Source: Massilia frigida
Lineage (GTDB): Bacteria; Pseudomonadota; Gammaproteobacteria; Burkholderiales; Burkholderiaceae_D
Reading direction: 5' to 3'
Length of the DNA: 64,000 nt
Assembly (NCBI RefSeq): GCF_011682175.1
Contig: NZ_WHJG01000022.1
Location: 58,940 to 122,939, forward strand
The position numbers were made by a program, and so were the translations under genes. Positions 46,801-54,730 of the stretch are shown piece after piece (positions within the stretch are counted from its first letter, which is position 1; every line of letters begins with the position of its first letter). The notes below the pieces were generated by a model. The model was not told the origin of the DNA. It ran no database searches and worked only from the letters and a program-made list of their open reading frames with translations.

Positions 46801-48286
46801 GACCACCGAATTGTTCCCGAAAATGATGTCGGTGACCGGGATCGAGATGCAGCTCACCTACCATTTCGAGCCGGGCAGCCTGCGCGACGGGGTCACGCTG
46901 GCGGTGCCGCTGTTTGCGCTGAACCAGTTGCCGCGCGAGCGCGCCGACTGGCTGGTGCCGGGCATGCTCAAGGAGAAGGTGCATCTGCTTTTGAAATCGC
47001 TGCCGCAGAAGCTGCGCCGCCATTGCGTGCCGCTGCCCGATTACGCGGCGCGCTTTTGCGAACGCGTGCACGAGGCGGGCAAGTTCGGGCGCGGTGACCT
47101 GATCGACGCGATCATCGCCGATATCCGCTCGCAAACGAGCCTGATGGTGATGACGACCGACTTCAAGCCCGAAACGCTGCCGGCGCATCACTTCATGAAT
47201 TTCAAGGTGATCGACGAGCACGGACGCCAGCTCGACATGGGATGCAACCTGGCGACTTTGCAGGCCGAATTCGGCGGGCAGGCGCGCCAGAGCTTCCAGA
47301 AGCTGGCGGAAGTGTCGATTCCGGCGGCGCCGGGCAAGGTGCAGGCGACGGCCACGAGCGTTTCGGCGGCGGCGCCGGCGTCATCGGCGGCGGGTTCGGC
47401 TGCGGCCTCGCAGGCGAACGCGCCCAAGGTCAGCCAGCATACCGGCCTGACCTCGTGGACCTTCGGCGAATTGCCGGAGCTGCTGGAAATCGTGCAGGGC
47501 AAGCTGACCCTGATCGGCTTTCCGGCGCTGGTCGACAAGCAGACCCACTGCGACCTGGAAGTGTTCGACGACCCGACCGTGGCCAGCGCCACTCACCGTG
47601 TCGGCCTGCGCCGCCTGTTTGCGTTGCAGTTCAAGGAGCAGATCAAGTTTGTCGAGAAGAACATTCCTGGTCTGCAGCAGATGGGCATGCAGTTCATGGC
47701 GATGGGCTCGCAGGAAGAGTTGCGCGACCAGATCATCCAGAAGGCGATCGATATCGCCTGCCTGCAAGATCCGCTGCCGACCGACGCGGCCTCGTTCAAC
47801 AAGCGCAAGGACGAAGGCAAGTCACGCCTGACCTTGCTGGTGAACGAGATTGCACGACTGGTGTCGCAAGTGTTGACCGAGTTCCATGGCTTGCCCAAGA
47901 AGCTGCAAGGCGTGCAGGCGCAGGCCGCGGCCGACATGCAGTCGCAGTTGCAGGGGCTGGTGCACAAGCGCTTCCTGATCGATAACGATTACGCCCAGCT
48001 TGCGCATTTCCCGCGCTATCTCAAGGCGATCAATGTGCGACTGGAAAAACTGCGTGCCGATCCCACGCGTGACGCCAAGCTGATGGCCGAGTGGACCCAG
48101 TCCGCCAGCCACTTCATGCGCGCCGCGCGCGACCGTCTGGCAGGGAAGAACACCGATCCCAAGATGGTGGAGTTCCGCTGGATGCTCGAAGAACTGCGCG
48201 TGTCGCTGTATGCGCAGGAATTGCGCACGCCAATGCCGGTGTCGGCCAAGCGCCTGCAAAAGGTGTGGGAGTCGATGCAGCGCTGA
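43817..48286 (+). CDS. hrpA: ATP-dependent RNA helicase HrpA with repetitive N-terminal extension
   Basis: 1489 residues, longer than typical HrpA (about 1300). The first 195 or so are Arg/Pro/Gly-rich tandem repeats based on REGQPAGERAP, probably disordered and RNA-binding. Then the DEAH helicase core: SGETGSGKTTQLPKI (Walker A), DEAHERSLNIDFLLGYLK (DEAH), SATIDADRF, NVAETSLTVPGIRYVVD, and QRAGRCGRV, followed by helicase-associated, OB and the long HrpA C-terminal domains (DUF3418). A second Ala/Ser-rich linker (about 1175-1205) splits the C-terminal domain. DEAH helicases of this type act on mRNA and stalled ribosomes. Confidence 0.95.
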   Translation: MSEQSNKPSTPPSPPVATPRNASEAPQAVPRSSQSRQPRAPRQPGEGERPGAGQRPPREGQAAGGRAPGERAPGDRAPGDRASREGLPAGERAARAPRPSREGQPAGERAPREGQPAGERVARAPRPPREGQPDGERAPREGQPAGERPARTPRPPREGQPAGERAPRDGQAVGERAPREGQVAGERPARAPREVFRTPLPPITFPEDLPVSGRRQDIAKALLENQVIIVSGETGSGKTTQLPKICLELGRGQKGLIGHTQPRRIAASSTAKRIAQELGTPLGVHVGFKVRFTDTLQPGASVKLMTDGILLAETQTDPLLKNYDTIIIDEAHERSLNIDFLLGYLKQLLPRRPDLKVIITSATIDADRFARHFANGDKLAPVIEVSGRLYKVEVRYRPVDRDPVAATPPPAAGKPMPKAQAARDKRDLMDAVVDGVDELCRIGSGDVLVFLPGEREIRDCAEALRKHHPPHVEILPLFARLSVEEQEKVFKITNARRIVLATNVAETSLTVPGIRYVVDAGLARVKRYSFRNKVEQLQVEPIAQSAANQRAGRCGRVADGVCIRLYEENDYLQRPKFTEPEILRSSLAAVILRMKSLHLTDVETFPFIEPPQGRAIADGYQLLQEVGAVDESNDLTPLGHKLAKLPLDPRVGRMILAALENACLTEMLIIASALSVQDPRDRPMEHQQAADEAHKKFADEKSEFLTYIKIWTWFEGAIEHKKTNRQLMENCRTNFLSQVRLREWRDVHSQLLTIVKEQGWRMNELPATYENLHTALLTGLLGNIGFKSEDEPGAGYLGARGIKYHVWPGSSLTKKPGKWIMAAELVETTRLYARCVANIAPEWIERVGSHLLKKSWGEPRWEKRAAQVTASERATLHGLVIYSQRRINYGQFNPAEAREIFIRDALVAGDYDTRAPFFAHNHKLIKEIENLEHKSRRLDVLVDDHLIAAFYDKLIPTDVVNGAGFEKWHKDATFKEPKLLFLNRDELMRHEAAGVTTELFPKMMSVTGIEMQLTYHFEPGSLRDGVTLAVPLFALNQLPRERADWLVPGMLKEKVHLLLKSLPQKLRRHCVPLPDYAARFCERVHEAGKFGRGDLIDAIIADIRSQTSLMVMTTDFKPETLPAHHFMNFKVIDEHGRQLDMGCNLATLQAEFGGQARQSFQKLAEVSIPAAPGKVQATATSVSAAAPASSAAGSAAASQANAPKVSQHTGLTSWTFGELPELLEIVQGKLTLIGFPALVDKQTHCDLEVFDDPTVASATHRVGLRRLFALQFKEQIKFVEKNIPGLQQMGMQFMAMGSQEELRDQIIQKAIDIACLQDPLPTDAASFNKRKDEGKSRLTLLVNEIARLVSQVLTEFHGLPKKLQGVQAQAAADMQSQLQGLVHKRFLIDNDYAQLAHFPRYLKAINVRLEKLRADPTRDAKLMAEWTQSASHFMRAARDRLAGKNTDPKMVEFRWMLEELRVSLYAQELRTPMPVSAKRLQKVWESMQR
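43960..44400 (+). repeat. In-frame degenerate tandem repeats in hrpA
   Basis: Units such as GAAGGCCAGCCGGCAGGTGA recur many times and encode 11- and 17-residue REGQPAGER repeats. The antisense strand is also open throughout, giving a long spurious frame joined to argA. Confidence 0.8.
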
Positions 48287-48294
48287 TCCAGGCG

Positions 48295-48355
48295 CAGGCG
48301 TGCGGAAGCCACAGGCATGCGGAAGCCACAGGCATGCGGAAGCCGCAGGCGTGCG
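48295..48355 (+). repeat. 17-bp tandem repeat after hrpA
   Basis: CAGGCATGCGGAAGCCA occurs three times with one or two changes plus a 10-base partial unit, just past the hrpA stop. The remaining sequence to 48512 shows no gene. Confidence 0.8.
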
Positions 48356-48512
48356 TCTTATCCAGGTTGAGGCTCAGACGTACGGAAGCCGCAGGGCGCC
48401 ACGCGTGGACACTTTCGGCCGGCGTGCCCGGCTATTCGCGCGGGTCACACGGGTGCGCGCGGGGACGCCGCACTGGCGCCCGCGCCGTCAGCGCTTATTC
48501 GTCAAGCACGCT

Positions 48513-49037
48513 TCATAGTCCGGCGCCCATGCCGCTCGTCCCCGAGCCGCCGCCCATGCCGCTCGTGCCCGAGCTGCCGCTCATCGTGCTCGTTCCTGCG
48601 CCGCTCATGCCGGACTGCGTGGCCGTGCCCATGCCGCCGCCGGTGCTGTTGTCGATGCCGTAAAACCCGTGTATCTGGTTGGCCCAGCCGACATCGCTCA
48701 TGTCCGGCCAGGCATCGGGATCGAAGCCGGGCGCGTTTTTCAGGCGCTCCTTTTCCACATTGAGCACGAAGCGCTTGTTGACGGTGTCGAGGTGCAACGC
48801 TTGCCACGGCACCGCAAACAGTTTTTCGCCCAGCCCCAGCATGCCGCCGAAGGCCAGCACCGCATACGCGACTTGCCCGCTGCGCATGTCGAGCATGATT
48901 TCCTTGATCTCGCCCAGGTCGTCTTCCTGGGCATTGACCACGTTGTCGCCGATCAGGGTGTCGGCGCCCATCAGGGCAGGGCCCGGACCGGCGCTGCCTT
49001 TGTACATGCCATATTTGTCGCGCTCTGTGTAATTCAT
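48513..49037 (-). CDS. PRC-barrel domain protein with Gly/Ser-rich tail
   Basis: About 174 residues from the ATG at 49037, preceded by AGGAGA. Residues about 20-90 fit a PRC-barrel (ADTLIGDNVVNAQEDDLGEIKEIMLDMRSGQVAYAVLAFGGMLGLGEKLFAVPW), a fold found in photosynthetic reaction centres, RimM and many stress proteins. The last 45 residues are repeats of SGTSGMGGGSG-type, likely disordered. No signal peptide. Role unknown; stand-alone. Confidence 0.82.
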   Translation of the reverse strand: MNYTERDKYGMYKGSAGPGPALMGADTLIGDNVVNAQEDDLGEIKEIMLDMRSGQVAYAVLAFGGMLGLGEKLFAVPWQALHLDTVNKRFVLNVEKERLKNAPGFDPDAWPDMSDVGWANQIHGFYGIDNSTGGGMGTATQSGMSGAGTSTMSGSSGTSGMGGGSGTSGMGAGL

Positions 49038-49261
49038 CTCGTTCTCCTGGTGTTTTTGGGTGTGCGGACCTCGCCGGCCGCAGTCCTTATGCAAACAGAC
49101 TAGGTTTTTGCGCAAGCCGTTCTTTGATATGCCTCAATGGTGTCGGCCCGCACGCGTCTCCCGCCGATGTTGCTTTTTTGTTCATCGGACCCGCTAAGCG
49201 GCGCAACGCACGGAGCGGCGCCATGGGTCCACGCTATGCTGGTTGAAAGGAGCCCGTCACC

Positions 49262-49384
49262 ATGTTCGTCACCGCACGCTGCAACCCCGCCGGCCCGCTC
49301 GGCAAACCGATTCCCACCCGCGCGTCCGCCGCCATCCTGTGGGCGCGCCTGCACCAGCGCGTGATGGTGCGTTTGCGATGGTAA
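49262..49384 (+). CDS. Possible 40-residue leader peptide coupled to esterase
   Basis: A 40-codon frame starts MFVTARCNPAGPLGKPIPTR with a near-perfect AAAGGAG nine bases before the ATG and ends at TAA inside the first codons of the esterase (ATGGTAA, 7-base overlap). The esterase ATG itself has no good ribosome-binding site, so coupling through this small frame is attractive. It is Arg-rich and matches no family I know. Confidence 0.4.
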   Translation: MFVTARCNPAGPLGKPIPTRASAAILWARLHQRVMVRLRW

Positions 49385-50574
49385 AGTCGAGCGCCCCCTT
49401 GCTGCGCAGCCTGATGCGCGTGGGGAAAAAACAGCAACGCTCGGCCGCGCGCCTGCTCACGGCCCTGTTTGCGCCGCCCAAGCCCGCGCCCAAAGCGCGC
49501 GCCAAACCGAAACCCGCCTCCACCAGCGCGCCCAAGTCCGCGCAGAAATCCAGACCCGCTGCCACAAGCGCGCCCAAGCCCGCGCCGAAACCCAGACCCG
49601 CCGCCACCGCCGCATCCACGCCGAAACCCACACCAGCGCCGCGCGCCGCGCCGGCAGCTTTGCTCAAAGACGCGCCAGCGCCGGGCAAGTGGCTCACTGC
49701 GCGCTACGCCGGCCAGAGCGGACAAGTGCTGCGCCCGATGAGTTACTGGTTGTATCTGCCCGATGGCGCGCCGCCGCTCTCGGGCTGGCCGCTGATCGTC
49801 ATGTTGCACGGCTGCGAGCAGAGCGCCACCCAGTTTGCCCAGGGCACGCGCATGAACCAGATGGCGCAAAAAGCCGGCTATGCCGTGCTGTACCCGCAAC
49901 AATCGCTCACTGCCCATCCGCGCCGTTGCTGGAAATGGTATGACCGCGCTACCCAGCAGGGCGGCGGCGATGTGCCGGTGATTGTCGGCATGATTGGACA
50001 AGTGCTGGCCGCGTACGGCCTGGACCGCTCGCGGGTGTTTATCTGCGGGATGTCGGCGGGAGCGGGCATGGCCAATATCGTCGCGCTCAACCATCCGGAG
50101 CTGTTCGCCGGGCTCGGGCTGCATTCGGGGCCGCTGTATGGCGCGGGACACAGCACGGTCGGAGCGCTTGGGGTCATGCAACATGGTAATGGCGCGCGGG
50201 TCGACAGCGCCATCGCCGAGGTGCTCGAACGGCGCCCGGACTTTCCATCCATGCCGACCATCCTGATCCAGGGTGACGACGACCGGGTGGTGCGGCCGGT
50301 CAACCAGGTGCACTTGCGGCGCCAGGCGATGCTGCTCAATGATTTGCCGGCGGCGACGCCGGTGCGGGTGGTGCACAAGGCGGGCGGGCGCAGCGGCTTG
50401 CCGCACCAGCTGCACGATGTGTATCGCGGACGCAAGCTGATGCTGCGCGTGGCCCAGATCGCCCAGCTGCAGCATGCCTGGAGCGGGGGCGACGCGCGCC
50501 TGTCGTTCAATTCGGCGGCGGGGCCGGATGCCAGCAAGATGCTGGTCGATTTTTTCGGCAAGCACCGGCGTTGA
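49378..50574 (+). CDS. PHB depolymerase family esterase with Pro/Ala/Lys-rich N-terminus
   Basis: 398 residues from the ATG at 49378. Residues about 30-100 are a Lys/Pro/Ala-rich low-complexity linker. The alpha/beta-hydrolase domain follows: LIVMLHGCEQSATQFAQGTRMNQMA (oxyanion region), nucleophile CGMSAGAGM (Ser), Asp in QGDDDRVV and a C-terminal His (LQHAWSGG). This is the LpqC-like esterase family related to secreted polyhydroxybutyrate depolymerases; no signal peptide is seen, so a cytoplasmic substrate is possible. Confidence 0.88.
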   Translation: MVKSSAPLLRSLMRVGKKQQRSAARLLTALFAPPKPAPKARAKPKPASTSAPKSAQKSRPAATSAPKPAPKPRPAATAASTPKPTPAPRAAPAALLKDAPAPGKWLTARYAGQSGQVLRPMSYWLYLPDGAPPLSGWPLIVMLHGCEQSATQFAQGTRMNQMAQKAGYAVLYPQQSLTAHPRRCWKWYDRATQQGGGDVPVIVGMIGQVLAAYGLDRSRVFICGMSAGAGMANIVALNHPELFAGLGLHSGPLYGAGHSTVGALGVMQHGNGARVDSAIAEVLERRPDFPSMPTILIQGDDDRVVRPVNQVHLRRQAMLLNDLPAATPVRVVHKAGGRSGLPHQLHDVYRGRKLMLRVAQIAQLQHAWSGGDARLSFNSAAGPDASKMLVDFFGKHRR

Positions 50575-50631
50575 CCTTGGTTTGTTTCTGGGCAATGATG
50601 CGCACCTATTCATCCCTGCCGGAATCCACCC

Positions 50632-51054
50632 ATGCGCCACTGGTATGCAAATCTAGACAAGAAAAATGTTTTCGCGACCGGCGTCGGATTGGTGGCGCTC
50701 TGCGGGTTGATTGTTGCCTTGATTTTTACGTTCCTGCCCGAGTCCGAGCATATAGTGGGGAGGTCGGTATTCTGTTGCGCCGTGACGGTGCCGATAGCGC
50801 TGTATTACTGGATTGGAAAAGGCGCCGTCGAGCTGGGTATCGATAGCTGGACCGACTGGTTGTGCGTGTCTTTGGGCTTCTTGCTGCTGTTCATCCTGTT
50901 TATCGCAATCGATTACGGCTTGTACAATTTTTCTAAGAAGGAAATCGTGCCTGATCAGTCAGGGTTTGTCATTGGCTTAAGTACTCTTGTTGTATTAGGC
51001 ATGGCCCTGATGGTCTTGCCCGGCGCCCTGCGGGCGTGGTTGCTGCAGAGATGA
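50632..51054 (+). CDS. Small membrane protein of unknown function
   Basis: 140 residues with four predicted membrane segments (about 15-36, 44-62, 75-97, 112-133). The Lys/Asp-rich loop YNFSKKEIVPDQ separates the last two. Composition is more AT-rich than its neighbours. No family recognised. Confidence 0.6.
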   Translation: MRHWYANLDKKNVFATGVGLVALCGLIVALIFTFLPESEHIVGRSVFCCAVTVPIALYYWIGKGAVELGIDSWTDWLCVSLGFLLLFILFIAIDYGLYNFSKKEIVPDQSGFVIGLSTLVVLGMALMVLPGALRAWLLQR

Positions 51055-51152
51055 TGCTTGACTGGAAAAATTTCTAATCAGAGGTCTGACCCCGGTTGTA
51101 GGAGGACGCTGGTACGCACGATAGGCCTTGCCAAATTGGTAGTGACAGAGTA

Positions 51153-51168
51153 CTGTATAAACATACAG
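51153..51168. promoter_or_regulatory. LexA (SOS) box upstream of imuA
   Basis: CTGTATAAACATACAG is a perfect CTGT-N8-ACAG SOS box; the flanking bases extend the palindrome (TACTG...CAGTA, 51151-51170). It contains a -10-like TATAAA and ends 19 bases before imuA, so LexA should repress imuA-imuB until DNA damage. Confidence 0.88.
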
Positions 51169-51187
51169 TACTTTTGTTGATCTGACC

Positions 51188-51895
51188 ATGAGCTCCCCTG
51201 ATTTCCTTGCCGCGCCCGAGACCTTGCATCCCGCCCTGTGGCGCGCTTCCCAGCTGGCCCATGCCGGCACGCGTTGTGTCGACAGCGGCCATCCCACCCT
51301 GTCGCCCCAGTTGCCCGGCGGCGGCTGGCCCAGCGGCTGCCTGGTCGAACTGCTGCTGCAGCAAAGCGGCATCGGCGAATTGCGCCTGCTGCGCCCGGCC
51401 CTGGCCAAGGTCGCCGAGCGCCGCATCGTGCTGCTGCAGCCACCCCATCCACCCCAGGCGCTGGCGCTGGCCGCACTCGGGCTGCCCCCTTCCCGGATGA
51501 TCTGGGTGCGCAGCCCGCGCAATGCCGATGCCCTGTGGGCGGCCGAGCAGGTGTTGCGCAGCGGTAGTTGCGGCGCGCTGCTGTTCTGGGCCAGCCATGC
51601 GCGTCCCGATGCGCTGCGCCGCCTGCACCTGGCGGCCCAGTGCGGCGAAGCCCTGTTCTTCCTGCTGCGCCCGCTCGCGGCGGCCCAGGATGCGTCGCCC
51701 GCGCCGCTGCGCCTGAGCCTGCGTCCGGCCCCCGGCGGGCTCGATATCGGTTTCGTCAAACGCCGGGGACCGCAGCGCGACGCGCCGCTGTTCCTGCCCC
51801 TGACTCCTTCTTTACTGCAACGCCATGCGACTCTGGATCGGCCTTTACCTGCCCCGGCTCCCGCTCGACGTATTCAGCCCGCACTGGTCGGCTGA
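51188..51895 (+). CDS. imuA: ImuA, translesion synthesis accessory protein
   Basis: 235 residues of the ImuA (SulA/RecA-like) type: LWRASQLAHAGTRCVDSGHPTLSPQLPGGGWPSGCLVELLLQQSGIGELRLLRPAL. It lacks a Walker A Lys, normal for this family. It works with ImuB and DnaE2 in mutagenic repair. Its 3' end overlaps imuB by 71 bases in another frame, longer than the usual few bases. Confidence 0.88.
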   Translation: MSSPDFLAAPETLHPALWRASQLAHAGTRCVDSGHPTLSPQLPGGGWPSGCLVELLLQQSGIGELRLLRPALAKVAERRIVLLQPPHPPQALALAALGLPPSRMIWVRSPRNADALWAAEQVLRSGSCGALLFWASHARPDALRRLHLAAQCGEALFFLLRPLAAAQDASPAPLRLSLRPAPGGLDIGFVKRRGPQRDAPLFLPLTPSLLQRHATLDRPLPAPAPARRIQPALVG

Positions 51896-53312
51896 CGCCG
51901 CCAGCGTCGTGCTGGAACACGGGCGCGTGCTGGCCGCCTCGCCGCTGGCGCGGGCGGGCGGGGTGCGCGAGGGCATGCGCCGCGGCGGCGTGCTGATGCT
52001 GCTGCCGGCGGCGCGCCTGCACGAGCGCGAGCCCGTGCGCGAGGCGGCGGCCATGCAGGCGCTGGCCATGGCGCTGCTGCAATACACGCCCCAGGTCACC
52101 CTGGCCGAGGAAGCGAGCTTGCTGATGGACGTGGGGGCCAGCCTGCGCCTGTTCGGCGGGGTGCGCGCGCTGTGCCGGCGCATCCGCGCCAGCGTGCGCG
52201 CGCTTGGCTTCAGCGCCCGTCTGAGCTGCGCGCCGACGGCGCGCGGCGCCTGGCTGCTGGCGCGCGGCGGCAGCGGCCACGCGCTCGGCATGGCATCGCT
52301 GAAACGTCGCCTCGACCTTCTGCCGGCCGCCTTGCCGCTGCCGGCGCGCCCGTTTGCCGCCTGGCTCGAGGGCATCGGCTGCCTGTCGCTGGGCCAGCTG
52401 CGGCGCCTGCCGCGGCCGGGCTTGCAGCGCCGTTGCGGCGGCGCCTTGCTGGGCGTGCTCGATGCCGCCTACGGCATGACGGCCGAGCTGTTCGACTGGA
52501 TCGCCGCGCCCACCAGCTTCCAGGCCCGGCTGGAATTGTTCGACCGGGTCGAGCAGGCCGATGCCCTGCTGGCCGGCGCCCACAGCCTGCTGCTGCAAAT
52601 GACGGGCTGGCTGTGCGCGCACCAGCTGGCGGTGGGGCGCATCGTGCTGCTGCTCGAACACGAGCGCGGCAGGGTGGCGCGCCCGCCCACCGTGCTCGAC
52701 ATCATCCTGGCCGAGCCGACCTGGCGCGATGAGCATCTGGTGCGACTGCTGCGCGAGCGCCTGGGCAGCCTGAGCCTGGAAGCGCATGTGATCGGCCTGG
52801 TGCTCGAAGCGCCCGAGGTGCAGGCCATGGCCATGCCGAGCGAGTCGCTGTTTCCCGAACCCGGCGGCAGCGAGCAGGACCAGTGGCGCATGCTCGAACT
52901 GCTGGTGGCACGCCTCGGTCCCGAGAATGTGCTGCAGGCGGCCCCGCGTGCCGATTACCGGCCCGAGCTGGCCAACCGCTGGGTGCCGGTGCAGCGCACG
53001 CGGCGCACGGCGCAGCAGCAGACGCAGCCGCAATTGCCGCCGGACTTGCTCAGCCTGCCGCGCCCGGCCTGGCTGCTGGCCAAGCCGGTGGCGCTGCTGA
53101 TGCGCGATCACCGGCCGTTTTACGGCTCGCCCCTGCGCATGGCCTCGACCCCCGAGCGGATCGAGGCGGGCTGGTGGAGCCAGTCGCAGACGCGCGATTA
53201 CTTCATTGCGCAAGGGCAGGATCATGCCCATTACTGGGTCTACCGCGAGCGCATCGCCGGCGCCGATGGCGATAGCGCGCCGCGCTGGTTCCTGCATGGC
53301 TTGTTTGGTTAA
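51825..53312 (+). CDS. imuB: ImuB, inactive Y-family polymerase-like protein
   Basis: 495 residues. Start MRLWIGLYLPRLPLDVFSP is the family N-terminus. Y-family fold, but the catalytic acidic motifs of DinB are not conserved (EEASLLMDVGASLRLFGG where DinB has SIDE), as expected for ImuB, which acts as a clamp-binding adaptor for DnaE2. The C-terminal segment PAWLLAKPVALLMRDHRPFYG is typical. The usual third gene dnaE2 does not follow; a hydrolase does. Confidence 0.93.
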   Translation: MRLWIGLYLPRLPLDVFSPHWSADAASVVLEHGRVLAASPLARAGGVREGMRRGGVLMLLPAARLHEREPVREAAAMQALAMALLQYTPQVTLAEEASLLMDVGASLRLFGGVRALCRRIRASVRALGFSARLSCAPTARGAWLLARGGSGHALGMASLKRRLDLLPAALPLPARPFAAWLEGIGCLSLGQLRRLPRPGLQRRCGGALLGVLDAAYGMTAELFDWIAAPTSFQARLELFDRVEQADALLAGAHSLLLQMTGWLCAHQLAVGRIVLLLEHERGRVARPPTVLDIILAEPTWRDEHLVRLLRERLGSLSLEAHVIGLVLEAPEVQAMAMPSESLFPEPGGSEQDQWRMLELLVARLGPENVLQAAPRADYRPELANRWVPVQRTRRTAQQQTQPQLPPDLLSLPRPAWLLAKPVALLMRDHRPFYGSPLRMASTPERIEAGWWSQSQTRDYFIAQGQDHAHYWVYRERIAGADGDSAPRWFLHGLFG

Positions 53313-53377
53313 GGCAAGCGGCAGCGGTAACGCTAGCGGGGTAAGATGCCTGGATTCTTTATGGACGAGGAGCGCGA

Positions 53378-54139
53378 ATGTACAGCGAAAAACAAGCGTT
53401 TACCGGCGCCGATGGCCACACCCTGGCGGCCCGTCTGGATGCGCCCGACGGTGCGGCGCGCGCCTATGCGCTGTTTGCCCATTGTTTTACCTGTGGCAAG
53501 GATGTATTTGCGGCCAGCCGCATCGCCCAGGCCCTCACCGAGCACGGCATCGCGGTGCTGCGCTTCGATTTCACGGGGCTGGGCGCGAGCGAAGGCGATT
53601 TTGCGAATACCAATTTTTCATCGAATGTGCAGGATCTGGTGGCTGCCGCCGCGTTCATGCGTGGCGCGCTCAAGGCGCCCGAGATCCTCATCGGACACAG
53701 CCTGGGTGGCGCCGCCGTGCTGGCCGCCGCCGCCAGCATCGACGAGGTGCGCGCCGTCGTGACCATCGGTGCGCCCAGCGATCCCTCGCATGTCAGCGGC
53801 TTGTTCGGGAACCAGCTCGGGCTGATCGAAGCCGATGGCGAGGCCCTGGTGCAACTGGCCGGGCGGCCGTTTACCATCAAGCGCCAGTTCTTGCGCGATG
53901 CCGCCGAGCAGAATCTGAACGCCAGCACGAGCCAGCTCAAGCGCCCCCTGATGGTCATGCATGCGCCGCAGGATTGCACGGTCGGGATTGAAAATGCGCT
54001 GCATATTTTCCAGGCGGCCAAGCATCCCAAGAGTTTCGTGTCGCTCGACGATGCCGATCATTTGCTCACGAGCAGGGACGATGCGGTATGGGTGGCGGGG
54101 ATGATTGCGGCGTGGAGCGCGCGCTATGTGAGCGCGTAG
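53378..54139 (+). CDS. Alpha/beta hydrolase
   Basis: 253 residues. Nucleophile motif GHSLGGAAV, oxyanion HCFTCGKD segment, Asp in [13 protein letters not shown] and His in [12 protein letters not shown]. The HCFTC start is that of hydrolases often fused to or found beside OsmC proteins; no osmC is present here. The following 220 bases to 54360 hold no gene that I can see. Confidence 0.9.
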   Translation: MYSEKQAFTGADGHTLAARLDAPDGAARAYALFAHCFTCGKDVFAASRIAQALTEHGIAVLRFDFTGLGASEGDFANTNFSSNVQDLVAAAAFMRGALKAPEILIGHSLGGAAVLAAAASIDEVRAVVTIGAPSDPSHVSGLFGNQLGLIEADGEALVQLAGRPFTIKRQFLRDAAEQNLNASTSQLKRPLMVMHAPQDCTVGIENALHIFQAAKHPKSFVSLDDADHLLTSRDDAVWVAGMIAAWSARYVSA

Positions 54140-54360
54140 GAGGAGAACGATGCCGCTGCCGGCTGCGAGCGAAGCAGGGTTCGCGGGAATGCGCGCCACG
54201 GCGTACATTCAAGACATCGTTGCTCGAGATCGTTAATTTGGATTGCTGCGGGGCGCCGAGCCCTGTGCGGGCAGGACGGCTTGGAAGTCAAGGGGCATGC
54301 AGCACGGCGCGCGCCCTGTTTCAAGCGGCGCGGCAAGGTTGTGGGAGGGGGCGACGCGCT

Positions 54361-54711
54361 TTATTCGTCGTCGAATTCTTCGGCCAGGTTCTTCCAGCCC
54401 TTGAGCTTGGCGAAGGCGCTGAATTCTTCGGGCGCTTCCAGTACGATCAGCTTGCGCTCTTGCAAGCCCGGGTCGCTGTGCCCAAAGTTCGGCCCCACGT
54501 AGCCCAGCGCGCGCAGGCGGTCGATGATGTTGCCGACGAGGACCTTGTCCTTGTACAGCCCACCTTCGATCGGCGCGGCGAAGTCCACGTACACGTCAAT
54601 AATCCCGTATCCCTCGTCGAAAATGCGGATCGCCTTGACGTCGTGGGAATGGCTGCTGCTGTCGCTGGCCTTGAACGGGCCGCTCAGCTGGATGTCGGTA
54701 TCGGTAGTCAT
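54361..54711 (-). CDS. Conserved hypothetical protein
   Basis: 116 residues from the ATG at 54711 (MTTDTDIQLSGPFKASDSSS). Alpha/beta, acidic, without signal: AIRIFDEGYGIIDVYVDFAAP and KGWKNLAEEFDDE. Begins 19 bases after the diguanylate cyclase stop on the same strand, so probably co-transcribed. Function unknown. Confidence 0.6.
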   Translation of the reverse strand: MTTDTDIQLSGPFKASDSSSHSHDVKAIRIFDEGYGIIDVYVDFAAPIEGGLYKDKVLVGNIIDRLRALGYVGPNFGHSDPGLQERKLIVLEAPEEFSAFAKLKGWKNLAEEFDDE

Positions 54712-54730
54712 AAGGCGCAGCATAGCACCA

